A program made the translations under genes and the position numbers. 64,000 nt of DNA from Alteromonadaceae bacterium 2753L.S.0a.02 (lineage in GTDB: Bacteria; Pseudomonadota; Gammaproteobacteria; Pseudomonadales; Cellvibrionaceae), in contig VISH01000001.1 of assembly GCA_007827375.1 (NCBI GenBank), forward strand, positions 1,302,001-1,366,000, read 5' to 3'. The notes beneath the pieces were generated by a model that was not told where the DNA came from, ran no database searches, and saw nothing but the letters and a program-made list of their open reading frames with translations. Positions 51,526 to 59,596 of the stretch are shown here, in pieces (the first letter of the stretch is position 1; the number at the start of each line of letters is the position of its first letter).

Positions 51526-53265
51526 ATGTCCAAGTCGCTGTTCCCTTGTTTGTTACTCTTGATGCTGATGATCTCCCTGGGCTGTCAGCGGCAGTCTGCC
51601 GATAGTAACAAGGATGCTCAGGCAGCGAACCACCTTGCGGACCATACCTTTGAAAGTACTGCGGAAAATACCGCAGAAAATGGCCATAAAGACGGAATTC
51701 ACTGGCTTAAAGGCGATGTGGATGCCGCCTTCGCGATTGCTGCCCGCGAGCACAAATTGATTCTGCTCTACTGGGGCGCGGTGTGGTGCCCGCCTTGCAA
51801 CCAACTCAAAGCCACTCTGTTCAAAGACCGCGACTTTATCGCTAAAACCCGCCTGTTAGTTCCGGTATACCTGGATGGCGACACCGCCAACGCCCAGCAG
51901 CTGGGTGAGAAATTTAATATCAGCGGCTACCCGACGCTGATTTTACTCAAGCCTGAAGGCGAGGAAATCACCCGCATTCCCGGTGGCATGGACCTCAGCC
52001 AATACGAGGCGGTATTAGAGCTGGCCATTCAAATGCAACGGCCAGTACGCGTTATTGTTGCCGAGTTCCGGGCCGGAAAAACCTTGAGCGATAAGGATTT
52101 CCGCCTACTGGCGCTCTATTCCTGGGATCAGGACCGCGGCAGCGTTTTAAGTGAAAACGAGGCCAGCGCTCTGCTGCTGTCGCTCTACCAGGCCTGCCCC
52201 GAGACACAGAGCATCGACAAAAGCCGGTTATTTGCCCAGTGGTGGTCCATGCGACTGGAAGAGCTGGACGAACAATCCGAAGCTGGCGACGATAGCGCCA
52301 ATTCTGGGAAAACTGGTGAACCCGCCCCGGCACCCCAAATAAGCGCTGAGGAGCACGAACGCGTTTACCGCGGCCTGAGCAAGATACTGGATAATCCAGA
52401 GCTGATCCGCAATAACCTGGACCTGGTGCTCTATGGTGCCGGCGACACCTTCGAATACCTGTTTCCTGCGCCCGACAACGAATCCGGCACCGCCGAACTG
52501 TTGCAGGCTTGGAATCAAGCCCTCGCTGACATCCGCTTGGATCAAAGCCTGTCGCTGGCGGAACGACTGGCTCCCTTGTACGCCCAGATCCAATTTCAAA
52601 ATCTGAACACAGACGAGCAGGATATGACGGCCAGCCCCGAACTGATGGCCGACATCCGCAACACCATTGCCACCATTCGCAGCAAGATCAGCAACCGCTA
52701 CGAACACTCGGCGGTGGTCAACCTGGCGGTTTACCTGCTCAGCCTCTCCGGCCAGAATCAGGAAGCCGGCAAGCTGCTGGAAGCCGAGCTGAAAAACGCT
52801 GCGTCACCCTACTATCTGATGCTCGACCTCGCCGAAACCGCCAAGGAACTCGGCCACGAAGAAGACGCCCTTCAATGGATGAAACGCGCCTACAACGAAG
52901 CCGCCGAAGGCCCCACCCGCTTCCAGTGGGGTGTCTATTACCTGCGCAGCCTCGCAGACCTGCAACCCGACAACGAAACCGACATCGAAACTCTTGTTTC
53001 CGAACTCTTTGCCATACTTCAGTCCCGCGATGATGCCTTCTACAACCGCAACCAACGCTCCGTGCAACGCATGGCCAAAATCCTCACCCGTTGGAATGAA
53101 GACAAAGCCCATGCCGCAGCGTTGAGCCGCATACAGCTAAAAGCTAATAACCTTTGCAATACATGGAAAGCCGAACCCGAAGGCGAGAATTATCAACGGT
53201 GTGAAACTTTTGCGGAGGAACTGGATAAAAATAGCAGCGAAAAAAAAGGAGCTGTGCAAGATTGA
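51526..53265 (+). CDS. Thioredoxin-domain lipoprotein
   Basis: 579 residues from the ATG at 51526 (MSKSLFPCLLLLMLMISLGC), whose Cys at about 20 is a lipobox. A thioredoxin-like domain spans about 50-170 with the redox motif CPPC (Cys88, Cys91) in YWGAVWCPPCNQL and a cis-Pro in FNISGYPTLILL. The C-terminal 400 residues are helical with TPR-like segments (AGKLLEAELKNAASPYYLML). Likely a periplasmic, membrane-anchored disulfide or protein-folding factor. GC content is higher than in the preceding 15 kb, marking the return to backbone DNA. An ATG at 51490 in frame is less likely. Confidence 0.87.
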   Translation: MSKSLFPCLLLLMLMISLGCQRQSADSNKDAQAANHLADHTFESTAENTAENGHKDGIHWLKGDVDAAFAIAAREHKLILLYWGAVWCPPCNQLKATLFKDRDFIAKTRLLVPVYLDGDTANAQQLGEKFNISGYPTLILLKPEGEEITRIPGGMDLSQYEAVLELAIQMQRPVRVIVAEFRAGKTLSDKDFRLLALYSWDQDRGSVLSENEASALLLSLYQACPETQSIDKSRLFAQWWSMRLEELDEQSEAGDDSANSGKTGEPAPAPQISAEEHERVYRGLSKILDNPELIRNNLDLVLYGAGDTFEYLFPAPDNESGTAELLQAWNQALADIRLDQSLSLAERLAPLYAQIQFQNLNTDEQDMTASPELMADIRNTIATIRSKISNRYEHSAVVNLAVYLLSLSGQNQEAGKLLEAELKNAASPYYLMLDLAETAKELGHEEDALQWMKRAYNEAAEGPTRFQWGVYYLRSLADLQPDNETDIETLVSELFAILQSRDDAFYNRNQRSVQRMAKILTRWNEDKAHAAALSRIQLKANNLCNTWKAEPEGENYQRCETFAEELDKNSSEKKGAVQD

Positions 53266-53450
53266 CTGTTGAAAACCAAAGAATGAGGGATTTGAGTTTA
53301 CGAAGTACTCAAATATTATATTAAAGCAGGGTCAACAAATATTTATTGTCAAGAAAATACTAATCACGTAACTAGCGAATCTATAAATGCTAACGCAGGC
53401 TCGCACCAATCACTTGAGGTTTAAGTACAGCAAAGTCAAGTATATCGAAT

Positions 53451-54053
53451 ATGAAGAAAAATATAATTCTACTGTTGCTTTTGATTGCTTCCATTACTGT
53501 TTGTGCTGCGGAAGAGTATGTACCCCATCAAGGCGATATAATATTTCAGTCGCTACCCCATAGCGACTTGGTCGATGCAATAGAAGGTGCAACGAATTCG
53601 AAATATTCTCATGTGGGAATTGTGTTCCACAACGATAAGAGCTGGTATGTTCGAGAGGCGATAGGGCCGGTTATAGACACACCTCTCGAGCTCTTTAAAC
53701 GGCGTGGTCGTGACGGGCATATCGAAGTGTACAGATTAAAAGAAGAATACCAAAAGAATATCGCTGGGTTTATCGCAGAGAGCGATAAATATATGGGGCG
53801 ACCCTATGATATGAGGTACAGAATGGATGATGAAAACATCTATTGTTCAGAGCTCGTTTACAAATCGTACCAAGACGCCACAGGTTCGCAGTTGGGTAAG
53901 CTCGTAAAACTGGGAAGCTTAGGGTGGGGTAAATATGAGCGACTCATAAAAGAAATTGAAGGAGGCTCTGTGCCGAAAGATCGAATCATGATAACTCCAA
54001 GGCACCTTTCAGAATCGGAGCAGTTGAAGTTGGTTTATGTTTCAAGTAAATAA
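53451..54053 (+). CDS. YiiX-like permuted NlpC/P60 hydrolase, exported
   Basis: 200 residues with signal peptide MKKNIILLLLLIASITVCAA. QGDIIFQSLPHSDLVDAIEG, KYSHVGIVF (His) and NIYCSELVYKSYQDATG (Cys) match the YiiX/BPBP (PF05708) permuted papain-like family, thought to act on cell-wall peptides or lipid-linked amides. Periplasmic. Full length. Confidence 0.87.
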   Translation: MKKNIILLLLLIASITVCAAEEYVPHQGDIIFQSLPHSDLVDAIEGATNSKYSHVGIVFHNDKSWYVREAIGPVIDTPLELFKRRGRDGHIEVYRLKEEYQKNIAGFIAESDKYMGRPYDMRYRMDDENIYCSELVYKSYQDATGSQLGKLVKLGSLGWGKYERLIKEIEGGSVPKDRIMITPRHLSESEQLKLVYVSSK

Positions 54054-54414
54054 AACTTGAGAGGTGTGGGCACCAAGCACGTTTTGTTTTTCGCTTAAGC
54101 TTATAAGACTTCAAAAAGCTATCACTACGCGCTATTTCTTCTGGTAGTGCCTGACATAACGGGCTAAGGCATGAAAGTCATTGATATCCGTTCTTTCATC
54201 CCATGTAAGGAATACGTACTGTCTTAAAAAATTGCGATTTCTTAGGCTTTAAGAAAGCCCCCAATTCCAGTTACAGACACGGATCAATTATTAATTCCCT
54301 GTCCTGACACCAGCTCCATCACAGCAAAAACCTGCCCAGACATACCACGGGGTACCTCACACCAGCAAATCTCAAGCTAAAACCAGCAAATTCCAAGCTA
54401 AAAGCAGCAGGGGG

Positions 54415-54590
54415 GGTACCTCGAACATACCCTCATTGCTGCAAAAAGCATCAATAGGGGTATCTTGAAGGTGGGGAGGGGGTACCTCGAATATACCCTC
54501 ATTGCTGCAAAAAGCATCAATTGGGGTCGCTTTGAGGTGGGGAGGGAGTACCTCGAACATACCCTCACTGCTGCTAAAAGCATCAACACT
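54415..54590. repeat. 66-bp tandem repeat, about 2.7 copies
   Basis: Units begin GGTACCTCGAA at 54415 and 54481 and GAGTACCTCGAA at 54547, each with CATACCCTCATTGCTGC and AAAAGCATCAA. The copies differ by a few bases; the third is incomplete. The period is a multiple of three, but no signal-bearing or credible gene includes it. Confidence 0.88.
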
Positions 54591-54614
54591 GCTGCTTTTA
54601 GCATCAAACACGGA

Positions 54615-54665
54615 CCTTTGAGCTTGCACGGTGTTGCTGCAAGCTGCGGCGAGCGAGCTCAAAGG
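54615..54665. repeat. Nested inverted repeats
   Basis: Outer arms CCTTTGAGCT (54615-54624) and AGCTCAAAGG (54656-54665); inner arms AGCTTGCA (54621-54628) and TGCAAGCT (54638-54645). The two can form alternative stems. Confidence 0.7.
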
Positions 54666-54715
54666 CGCTGGCGTCATAGCGATAGCCGCTTGTTGCTAGC
54701 TCCGAGCTTGGTGCA

Positions 54716-54761
54716 TGCAGCTATTAACTCGGCGGAGTTGTATCCGGGGTTAATAGCTGCA
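54716..54761. repeat. 13-bp perfect inverted repeat
   Basis: TGCAGCTATTAAC at 54716-54728 and GTTAATAGCTGCA at 54749-54761 with a 20-base spacer, 38 bp beyond the stop of the minus-strand lipoprotein gene. Confidence 0.75.
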
Positions 54762-54798
54762 GAGTTTTTCTCCGTCCATTCGCTGAAGCGATGTCTGT

Positions 54799-57690
54799 TT
54801 ATTCAAGCGGGTAGCTCACCGATACCGGGTTACTCCACTGACAACCGTCGTGAGCGTAGAGTTGCGCATGAGCGGTGGGGTTACCAAACAATATTTGCGA
54901 ATAAGATCGGAAACCCCAGCGGTCTTCATAGCCGCTGTAAACACTGTAAGTGGCACCTCGGTAGCCCGGGGTATAGCTGCGTGCGAGTCCGCCATCCACT
55001 GTAAAAATAAAATAATCATTGAGCGGCGCAGACGAAGTGCCAGACATCGCAATTTTATAGTCTCTGTTTGCCGGGTCGCCGGTTGCGCTCGTTAAACTAA
55101 TGCTTAACTCGTTACATTGTTTTTCGAAGGTCACGCTGTCTCGTAGGATTTCGCCGTCTTCTTCCAGAGTATATTCCACACTGAGTTCATAGACGCCATT
55201 CGCGAGGCTGGAAATGTAGTAGGCATAGGCGTAGGGGTCGTATCCGTCGGCACACTGCGGTATGTAGGGGGACTGAGTGGCGTCGCAACCCAACACGGTG
55301 CCATCAATATAAACGGCCATGCGATAGCGATCGAAACCGCTGATGTTGCTGCTCACCGACAAGGGCAATTTTGCGTTGCTTATTACCGCGTCTTCCAGGG
55401 GGCTGGTGATGTTGAGAAAGGGGCTGGGAGTTGCGTTGATTGTCAGAGTTTTTGTAAACAAGGGTGAGCTGCTGTCTTGAAACGACAAGGTAAGTTGAGA
55501 GCGGTATTTTTTCAGGCTGCAGTCAAAGCTGAGTACTTTAACGAGTACTTCCCCTGGCTCGACGGTTTCGCTTGCCGCAAACTCGGTTTCTATTGTCCAG
55601 TCACTGTTGGCCAGTGCGTTATTTAAGGCGATTCCATTTAATTGTAAGCTGCCTGTGCCGGTATTTTCGATTTCCAAAACGCGGATTTCGTCGACCGGAA
55701 TTGTTTCGCACTGAACTTCCAGCGACTGGCCATCGGAAACGGCTTCGCCATCGATAAACAGCGAAATTTCCGGTGGATCAACCGGGGGTATTTCCACGTC
55801 TTTACTTTCAGAGGCGCCGTCGCTGTCCCACACGGTGACCGTTGCGGTATAGGCTTCTTCGGGTGCGTAGACGAGGTGCGAGATGACCGTTTGCGCGTTG
55901 TAATTGCTTGCGGTGTAGTAAATCTCTTTTGGGGGGGTGCCGTCACCAAAATCGATGAGTATTTTTATGCACTGTGTTCTGGGCAGCTCACTACTGCAGG
56001 TGATGTTAAAGGTAATGCCGCGTTCATCGGTTTGCAGATATTGCTGGGTGTAGTTCACCTCGAAAAAATCATCGGGAAACATATTTTCCAGGGTAAACGT
56101 TTCCTGCGGGTCTGCTGTAAAAATATCGCTCGCGGTTGCACCAATGGTGTAAACGTTGGATGCGATAGACGTAATTTTTAACAGCAGGTTGAGGTCGACA
56201 CTTAAGCCACCGGCCACGGCGCTGGCACACGCCGGAATACTCGATACAACATTGGAAAACACCCAGCTTATAAAGGCTTCGTCGACATCGATGCTGCCGC
56301 CCGAGCCGAGGGTCGCGGGTTCTTCCACCAGTGTTTTCGTGAGTGATTCAAAGAGGTTGTTGCCCAGACAATAAAGTGCGGCCTCGGAACTTTTTGAGAC
56401 CAAACCCAAGGTTGGGAACACCACGTTATACACCACGGTTAATAAGGTGGTGGTGCGCATATCTTCGTCGTTGGCGATTTCGCTGAGCGCCATACCCCAA
56501 CCGGGGCCGGACACCTCAATCACGAGCTCGATATCGTTTTCAAATAACTGGTAGGGCGCGAATACCTCGCGGTGGGTGTCATCCCTGGGTACGGGCGAAT
56601 CCGCGACTGCGTAAATAATCGAGCTAAAGTAGGTCTCGTGGGGTTTTAGATAAACATGGGTTTCCTCTTCGCCCGGCAAGGTGTAACGCAGCGAAATATA
56701 ACGGCGACCCAGATTTTCCACATCGAGATACCAGGAAAGCGCTGGATGCATAAGGTCTTCGAACAGGGGCTTGGCGGTGAGTTTTACATGGCTGTTGTTG
56801 TCGCTGTTCACCAGCGCGAAGCTGCCGCCGGTGTAATCCGCATCGCCACCGGAAATCGTCAGTTTATTTTGGGTCACACTGTTTGCACTGGGGTTTAACA
56901 CGGCGTTGAACAGTGGCTCGCTCGCGGTCAGGGCGTTTTGGTATGCGGTTTTTAGAGCGGGCTTGGTCATCTCGTGCCAACCAATTTGCTCGCTGGTAAT
57001 GGAATTTTCGATGGCCACTGCCAGCGCCTGGTAGGCGGGCAAGGCTTGTAAATCTTCGCGAAGGCCGACGAGCACGCTGGGGTTTTGCAGGTGATTTACG
57101 GAAACCGCAAAACCCAGTACCAACAAGGTAAAGGCTGTTGATTCGGCGCTGATATCGAGCTTCTCGGCGGCGTTGTTGAGCATCGCGACGGCGAGGTAAA
57201 CGGGTTCATCGGCGGCGTCCATTAGCGAAACCAGCTGGGCCAGATTCACTAAGTTGATTTCCAGATTTTCGGCATCGGCTGCGATGGCTTCGTTAAAGGG
57301 CGTAACGATTTTTAAGTCTCGTAAATCCCGTTGTGGTGGTTTGGCTACAGCGGCGTTGGTGTTGCCCAGAATTAACGGTGTGGCTTGTGGTGTGGGTGTT
57401 GCTGTGACTTGTGGCGTCGGCTCTGGCGTAATTTCTGGGGTCGGTTCAGGTGTTGGTTCAGGCGTTGGTTCAGGAGTAGCCTCGGGCGTGGGCGTTATGT
57501 TTGGCGTGGGTGTAACGGTAACCGACGGTTCAGGGGTTGGCGTGGCAGTTATTGAGGGAACCGGTGTTGGTGTTGCGCCAGCGGGTGGTGAACCTTCATT
57601 GCCATCGCTTCCGCCTCCCGAACCACCGCAGGCCCCCAGCAAAGTGCTGCAACTCAAAACGATAAATAGCTGTAAACCCTTCTTCAACAT
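54799..57690 (-). CDS. Large lipoprotein with TP/EP linker, PKD-like and Ig-like domains
   Basis: 963 residues. Lipobox STLLGAC (Cys about 21), GGSGGGSDG, then a (TP/EP)n linker at about 35-105. Residues of about 120-560 form a mostly helical region without recognised family. A PKD-type domain lies at about 590-655 (KILIDFGDGTPPKEIYYTAS, TVTVWDSDGASE), followed by a beta-sandwich with EIENTGTGSLQLNGIALNN (CARDB/choice-of-anchor-like) and an Ig-like module (INITSPLEDAVISNAKLPLS type). C-terminal Cys may pair (FEKQCNELS, HDGCQWSN). Probably a surface-exposed lipoprotein of binding or adhesion type. Confidence 0.8.
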   Translation of the reverse strand: MLKKGLQLFIVLSCSTLLGACGGSGGGSDGNEGSPPAGATPTPVPSITATPTPEPSVTVTPTPNITPTPEATPEPTPEPTPEPTPEITPEPTPQVTATPTPQATPLILGNTNAAVAKPPQRDLRDLKIVTPFNEAIAADAENLEINLVNLAQLVSLMDAADEPVYLAVAMLNNAAEKLDISAESTAFTLLVLGFAVSVNHLQNPSVLVGLREDLQALPAYQALAVAIENSITSEQIGWHEMTKPALKTAYQNALTASEPLFNAVLNPSANSVTQNKLTISGGDADYTGGSFALVNSDNNSHVKLTAKPLFEDLMHPALSWYLDVENLGRRYISLRYTLPGEEETHVYLKPHETYFSSIIYAVADSPVPRDDTHREVFAPYQLFENDIELVIEVSGPGWGMALSEIANDEDMRTTTLLTVVYNVVFPTLGLVSKSSEAALYCLGNNLFESLTKTLVEEPATLGSGGSIDVDEAFISWVFSNVVSSIPACASAVAGGLSVDLNLLLKITSIASNVYTIGATASDIFTADPQETFTLENMFPDDFFEVNYTQQYLQTDERGITFNITCSSELPRTQCIKILIDFGDGTPPKEIYYTASNYNAQTVISHLVYAPEEAYTATVTVWDSDGASESKDVEIPPVDPPEISLFIDGEAVSDGQSLEVQCETIPVDEIRVLEIENTGTGSLQLNGIALNNALANSDWTIETEFAASETVEPGEVLVKVLSFDCSLKKYRSQLTLSFQDSSSPLFTKTLTINATPSPFLNITSPLEDAVISNAKLPLSVSSNISGFDRYRMAVYIDGTVLGCDATQSPYIPQCADGYDPYAYAYYISSLANGVYELSVEYTLEEDGEILRDSVTFEKQCNELSISLTSATGDPANRDYKIAMSGTSSAPLNDYFIFTVDGGLARSYTPGYRGATYSVYSGYEDRWGFRSYSQILFGNPTAHAQLYAHDGCQWSNPVSVSYPLE

Positions 57691-58188
57691 AACTTCCCCT
57701 GCTTAAAACTGTTATTTGTAGTGATGCTGGCGCCAATGTCGTAAGGCAAGTAACGCGCCAATGGCGGCGCCAAAATGCGCGCCCATACGATGGCATTGCC
57801 CTTCAATCTCGCTGTGTAGGCAATGGCGCGATTATCCCAGTGCGGGATAAAAAGTGATTAAGGGAGAGAGAGGTGGGGCTATCTGTTGGGTGGGCATGGC
57901 GGACTGCAAACGGGATTGCAAAATGTATGTGGGGATGATGGGCGATGCCCAACCACGAAAACAGCAACTCCTGGCGTGCTTATGGGAAGGGGCTCGTCCA
58001 TCAAATTTGGAGAGTGTTCTAAACTCATTTCAGGAAAAAAGAGCAGGCTGTGTAAGCGACTAGGGTGTAGAGCTTAAGTTTGCTGAATCCTTAAGTCCAT
58101 TGGCGGATAAAATATGTAAAAATGTATTCTGTAATTGTGGAGTGTTCATGGCAATGGCAACGTTCGTGCGCGAAAAGGACGTATTATT
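57691..58188. other. Gene-free stretch between divergent genes
   Basis: About 500 bp. An open frame near 57854-58063 has no domain, poor codon character and no ribosome site and is not called. Contains GATGGGCGATGCCCA, similar to the palindrome at 58631. Confidence 0.55.
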
Positions 58189-58539
58189 ATGCTGCCTACG
58201 AAACCTAAATATTATTCGATATGGTTTTTTCTTAGAGTTAACTGTGCTCTCGGGATGCTAACTAGCCTGATTTTTAACGGCCTTTGTCCCAGTGCGCATT
58301 ATGGCTATTTGGCCGCTTTTTTTGGTGTTGCTGCCTTATTGTTAATCGTGTTGGGGAGAAAATTCGAAGGTTATCATGTATTACTGGCGAAACACCGGCA
58401 AGCAGCGATTGATATGAATCGACTAAGAAAACAGACTGTTTCTACACAAGCTTCCAACGTAAATAAAAATATTGCGGAATATGAAAAAGCTCAGAGTTTG
58501 CGTAAAGCCAATAAAAAGTGGTGGGAATTTTGGATCTAA
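58189..58539 (+). CDS. Small membrane protein with coiled tail
   Basis: 116 residues from the ATG at 58189 (MLPTKPKYYSIWFFLRVNCA). Two membrane segments (LGMLTSLIFNGLCP and YLAAFFGVAALLLIVLG) and a charged helical C-terminus ending ANKKWWEFWI. No family recognised. Confidence 0.7.
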   Translation: MLPTKPKYYSIWFFLRVNCALGMLTSLIFNGLCPSAHYGYLAAFFGVAALLLIVLGRKFEGYHVLLAKHRQAAIDMNRLRKQTVSTQASNVNKNIAEYEKAQSLRKANKKWWEFWI

Positions 58540-58630
58540 GTTATTTGCATAGCAATCATACCAAGATGAACCAAATTACTTCGTTTTTATTCTAGCTCAA
58601 GAAATATTTCACAAAAACGCGTGCCCGTAG

Positions 58631-58647
58631 GATGGGCATTGCCCATC
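58631..58647. repeat. Short palindrome GATGGGCATTGCCCATC
   Basis: 8-bp arms with one central base. A similar GATGGGCGATGCCCA lies at about 57938, so this may be a small dispersed palindromic repeat. Confidence 0.65.
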
Positions 58648-58747
58648 AAAATCACAGAGAATATTATTTTTCTTCTTCAATGACCCTGCGCAGTTATTGG
58701 ATTAAGAAGAACCATTATTATCAAAATTTTACAGGCAACAAAAATAG

Positions 58748-59188
58748 ATGAATATTCGTGAGCCAGGGAGTAGCGATATACCGGGGCTGGTTAGGCTGCG
58801 AAACCAGTTGTGGCCGTCTTGTTACGAAGATCATGCAAACGAACTGCGCTCGTACCTTAATGGCCGTTCCAGCCACATTAAAAAAATCTTTGTTGCTGGA
58901 TCTCAAGGAGAACTTGTTGGTTTTATTGAGTTAAATATTCGAAGTTATGCAGAGGGTAGTTCGAATAACGCGGTACCCTATGTAGAGGGATGGTTTGTAG
59001 AAGAGCGTTTCCGAAAAAACAACATTGGTAAATCTTTAATGCAGAGAGCAGAGCTCTGGGCTAGCGAAAATGCTTACACAGAGCTCGCCAGTGATGTAGA
59101 AATGGATAATATCCACAGCCAGGAAGTTCACAAGCGCCTTGGGTTTTTAGAAGTGGACAAAATTATTTGCTATATAAAAAAGGTTTAA
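58748..59188 (+). CDS. Aminoglycoside 6'-N-acetyltransferase-like GNAT
   Basis: 146 residues, the usual AAC(6')-I length. LRNQLWPSCYEDHANELRSYL, LVGFIELNIRSYAEGS, VPYVEGWFVEERFRKNNIGK (acetyl-CoA loop), ELASDVEMDNIHSQEVHKRLGF and IICYIKKV align with the AAC(6')-I pattern. These enzymes acetylate the 6'-amino group of aminoglycosides. A chromosomal housekeeping acetyltransferase with weak or no resistance activity is equally possible. No attC lies next to it, so it is not a cassette here. Confidence 0.82.
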   Translation: MNIREPGSSDIPGLVRLRNQLWPSCYEDHANELRSYLNGRSSHIKKIFVAGSQGELVGFIELNIRSYAEGSSNNAVPYVEGWFVEERFRKNNIGKSLMQRAELWASENAYTELASDVEMDNIHSQEVHKRLGFLEVDKIICYIKKV

Positions 59189-59240
59189 GCCTTTGTTTAC
59201 TCTGCCGGTGCGCATTAAAAACCTGCTAGGGAAACTCTAA

Positions 59241-59507
59241 ATGAAAAAAATACCGGTTGGCGTAATTCATTATTGGGCAAAAACCGTAAACGCTAAATAC
59301 GGTGGCTTGGGCGAGCAGCTGGTTATTGAGTTATTTATCGCCATCGTTATGGGCATTATCACGGTCTATTGCTACCTTACCCCAGCCTTAGGGCTATTTT
59401 TCGCTGCGTTTATTATTCCAACGCTTATTTTTACGGTGGGTGCGTTGCTCAGCACTTACCACACGATTGTTATTAAAATGGAATCCCGTAAAAAAACGCA
59501 TCAATAA
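59241..59507 (+). CDS. Small membrane protein
   Basis: 88 residues with two membrane segments (ELFIAIVMGIITVYCYL and LGLFFAAFIIPTLIFTVGALL). No family recognised. It is followed by two direct copies of ATCAATAACAACAC. Confidence 0.65.
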   Translation: MKKIPVGVIHYWAKTVNAKYGGLGEQLVIELFIAIVMGIITVYCYLTPALGLFFAAFIIPTLIFTVGALLSTYHTIVIKMESRKKTHQ

Positions 59508-59596
59508 CAACACCCATCAATAACAACACGCATCAATCGGGTATTGAGTAAATTACATCCCTGTAATCTTCCAATTTTTTATCGCGGCGCAAGCTA

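Larger units (their letters stand above)
54054..54798. other. Repeat- and hairpin-rich gene-free stretch
   Basis: 745 bp without a credible gene. It contains a 66-bp tandem repeat and three inverted repeats listed separately, between the YiiX-like gene and the end of the large minus-strand lipoprotein gene. Confidence 0.65.

Noticed and set aside
57854..58063. Small open frame MIKGERGGAICW
   Set aside because: No domain, poor ribosome site, overlaps other frames of similar length; read as non-coding.
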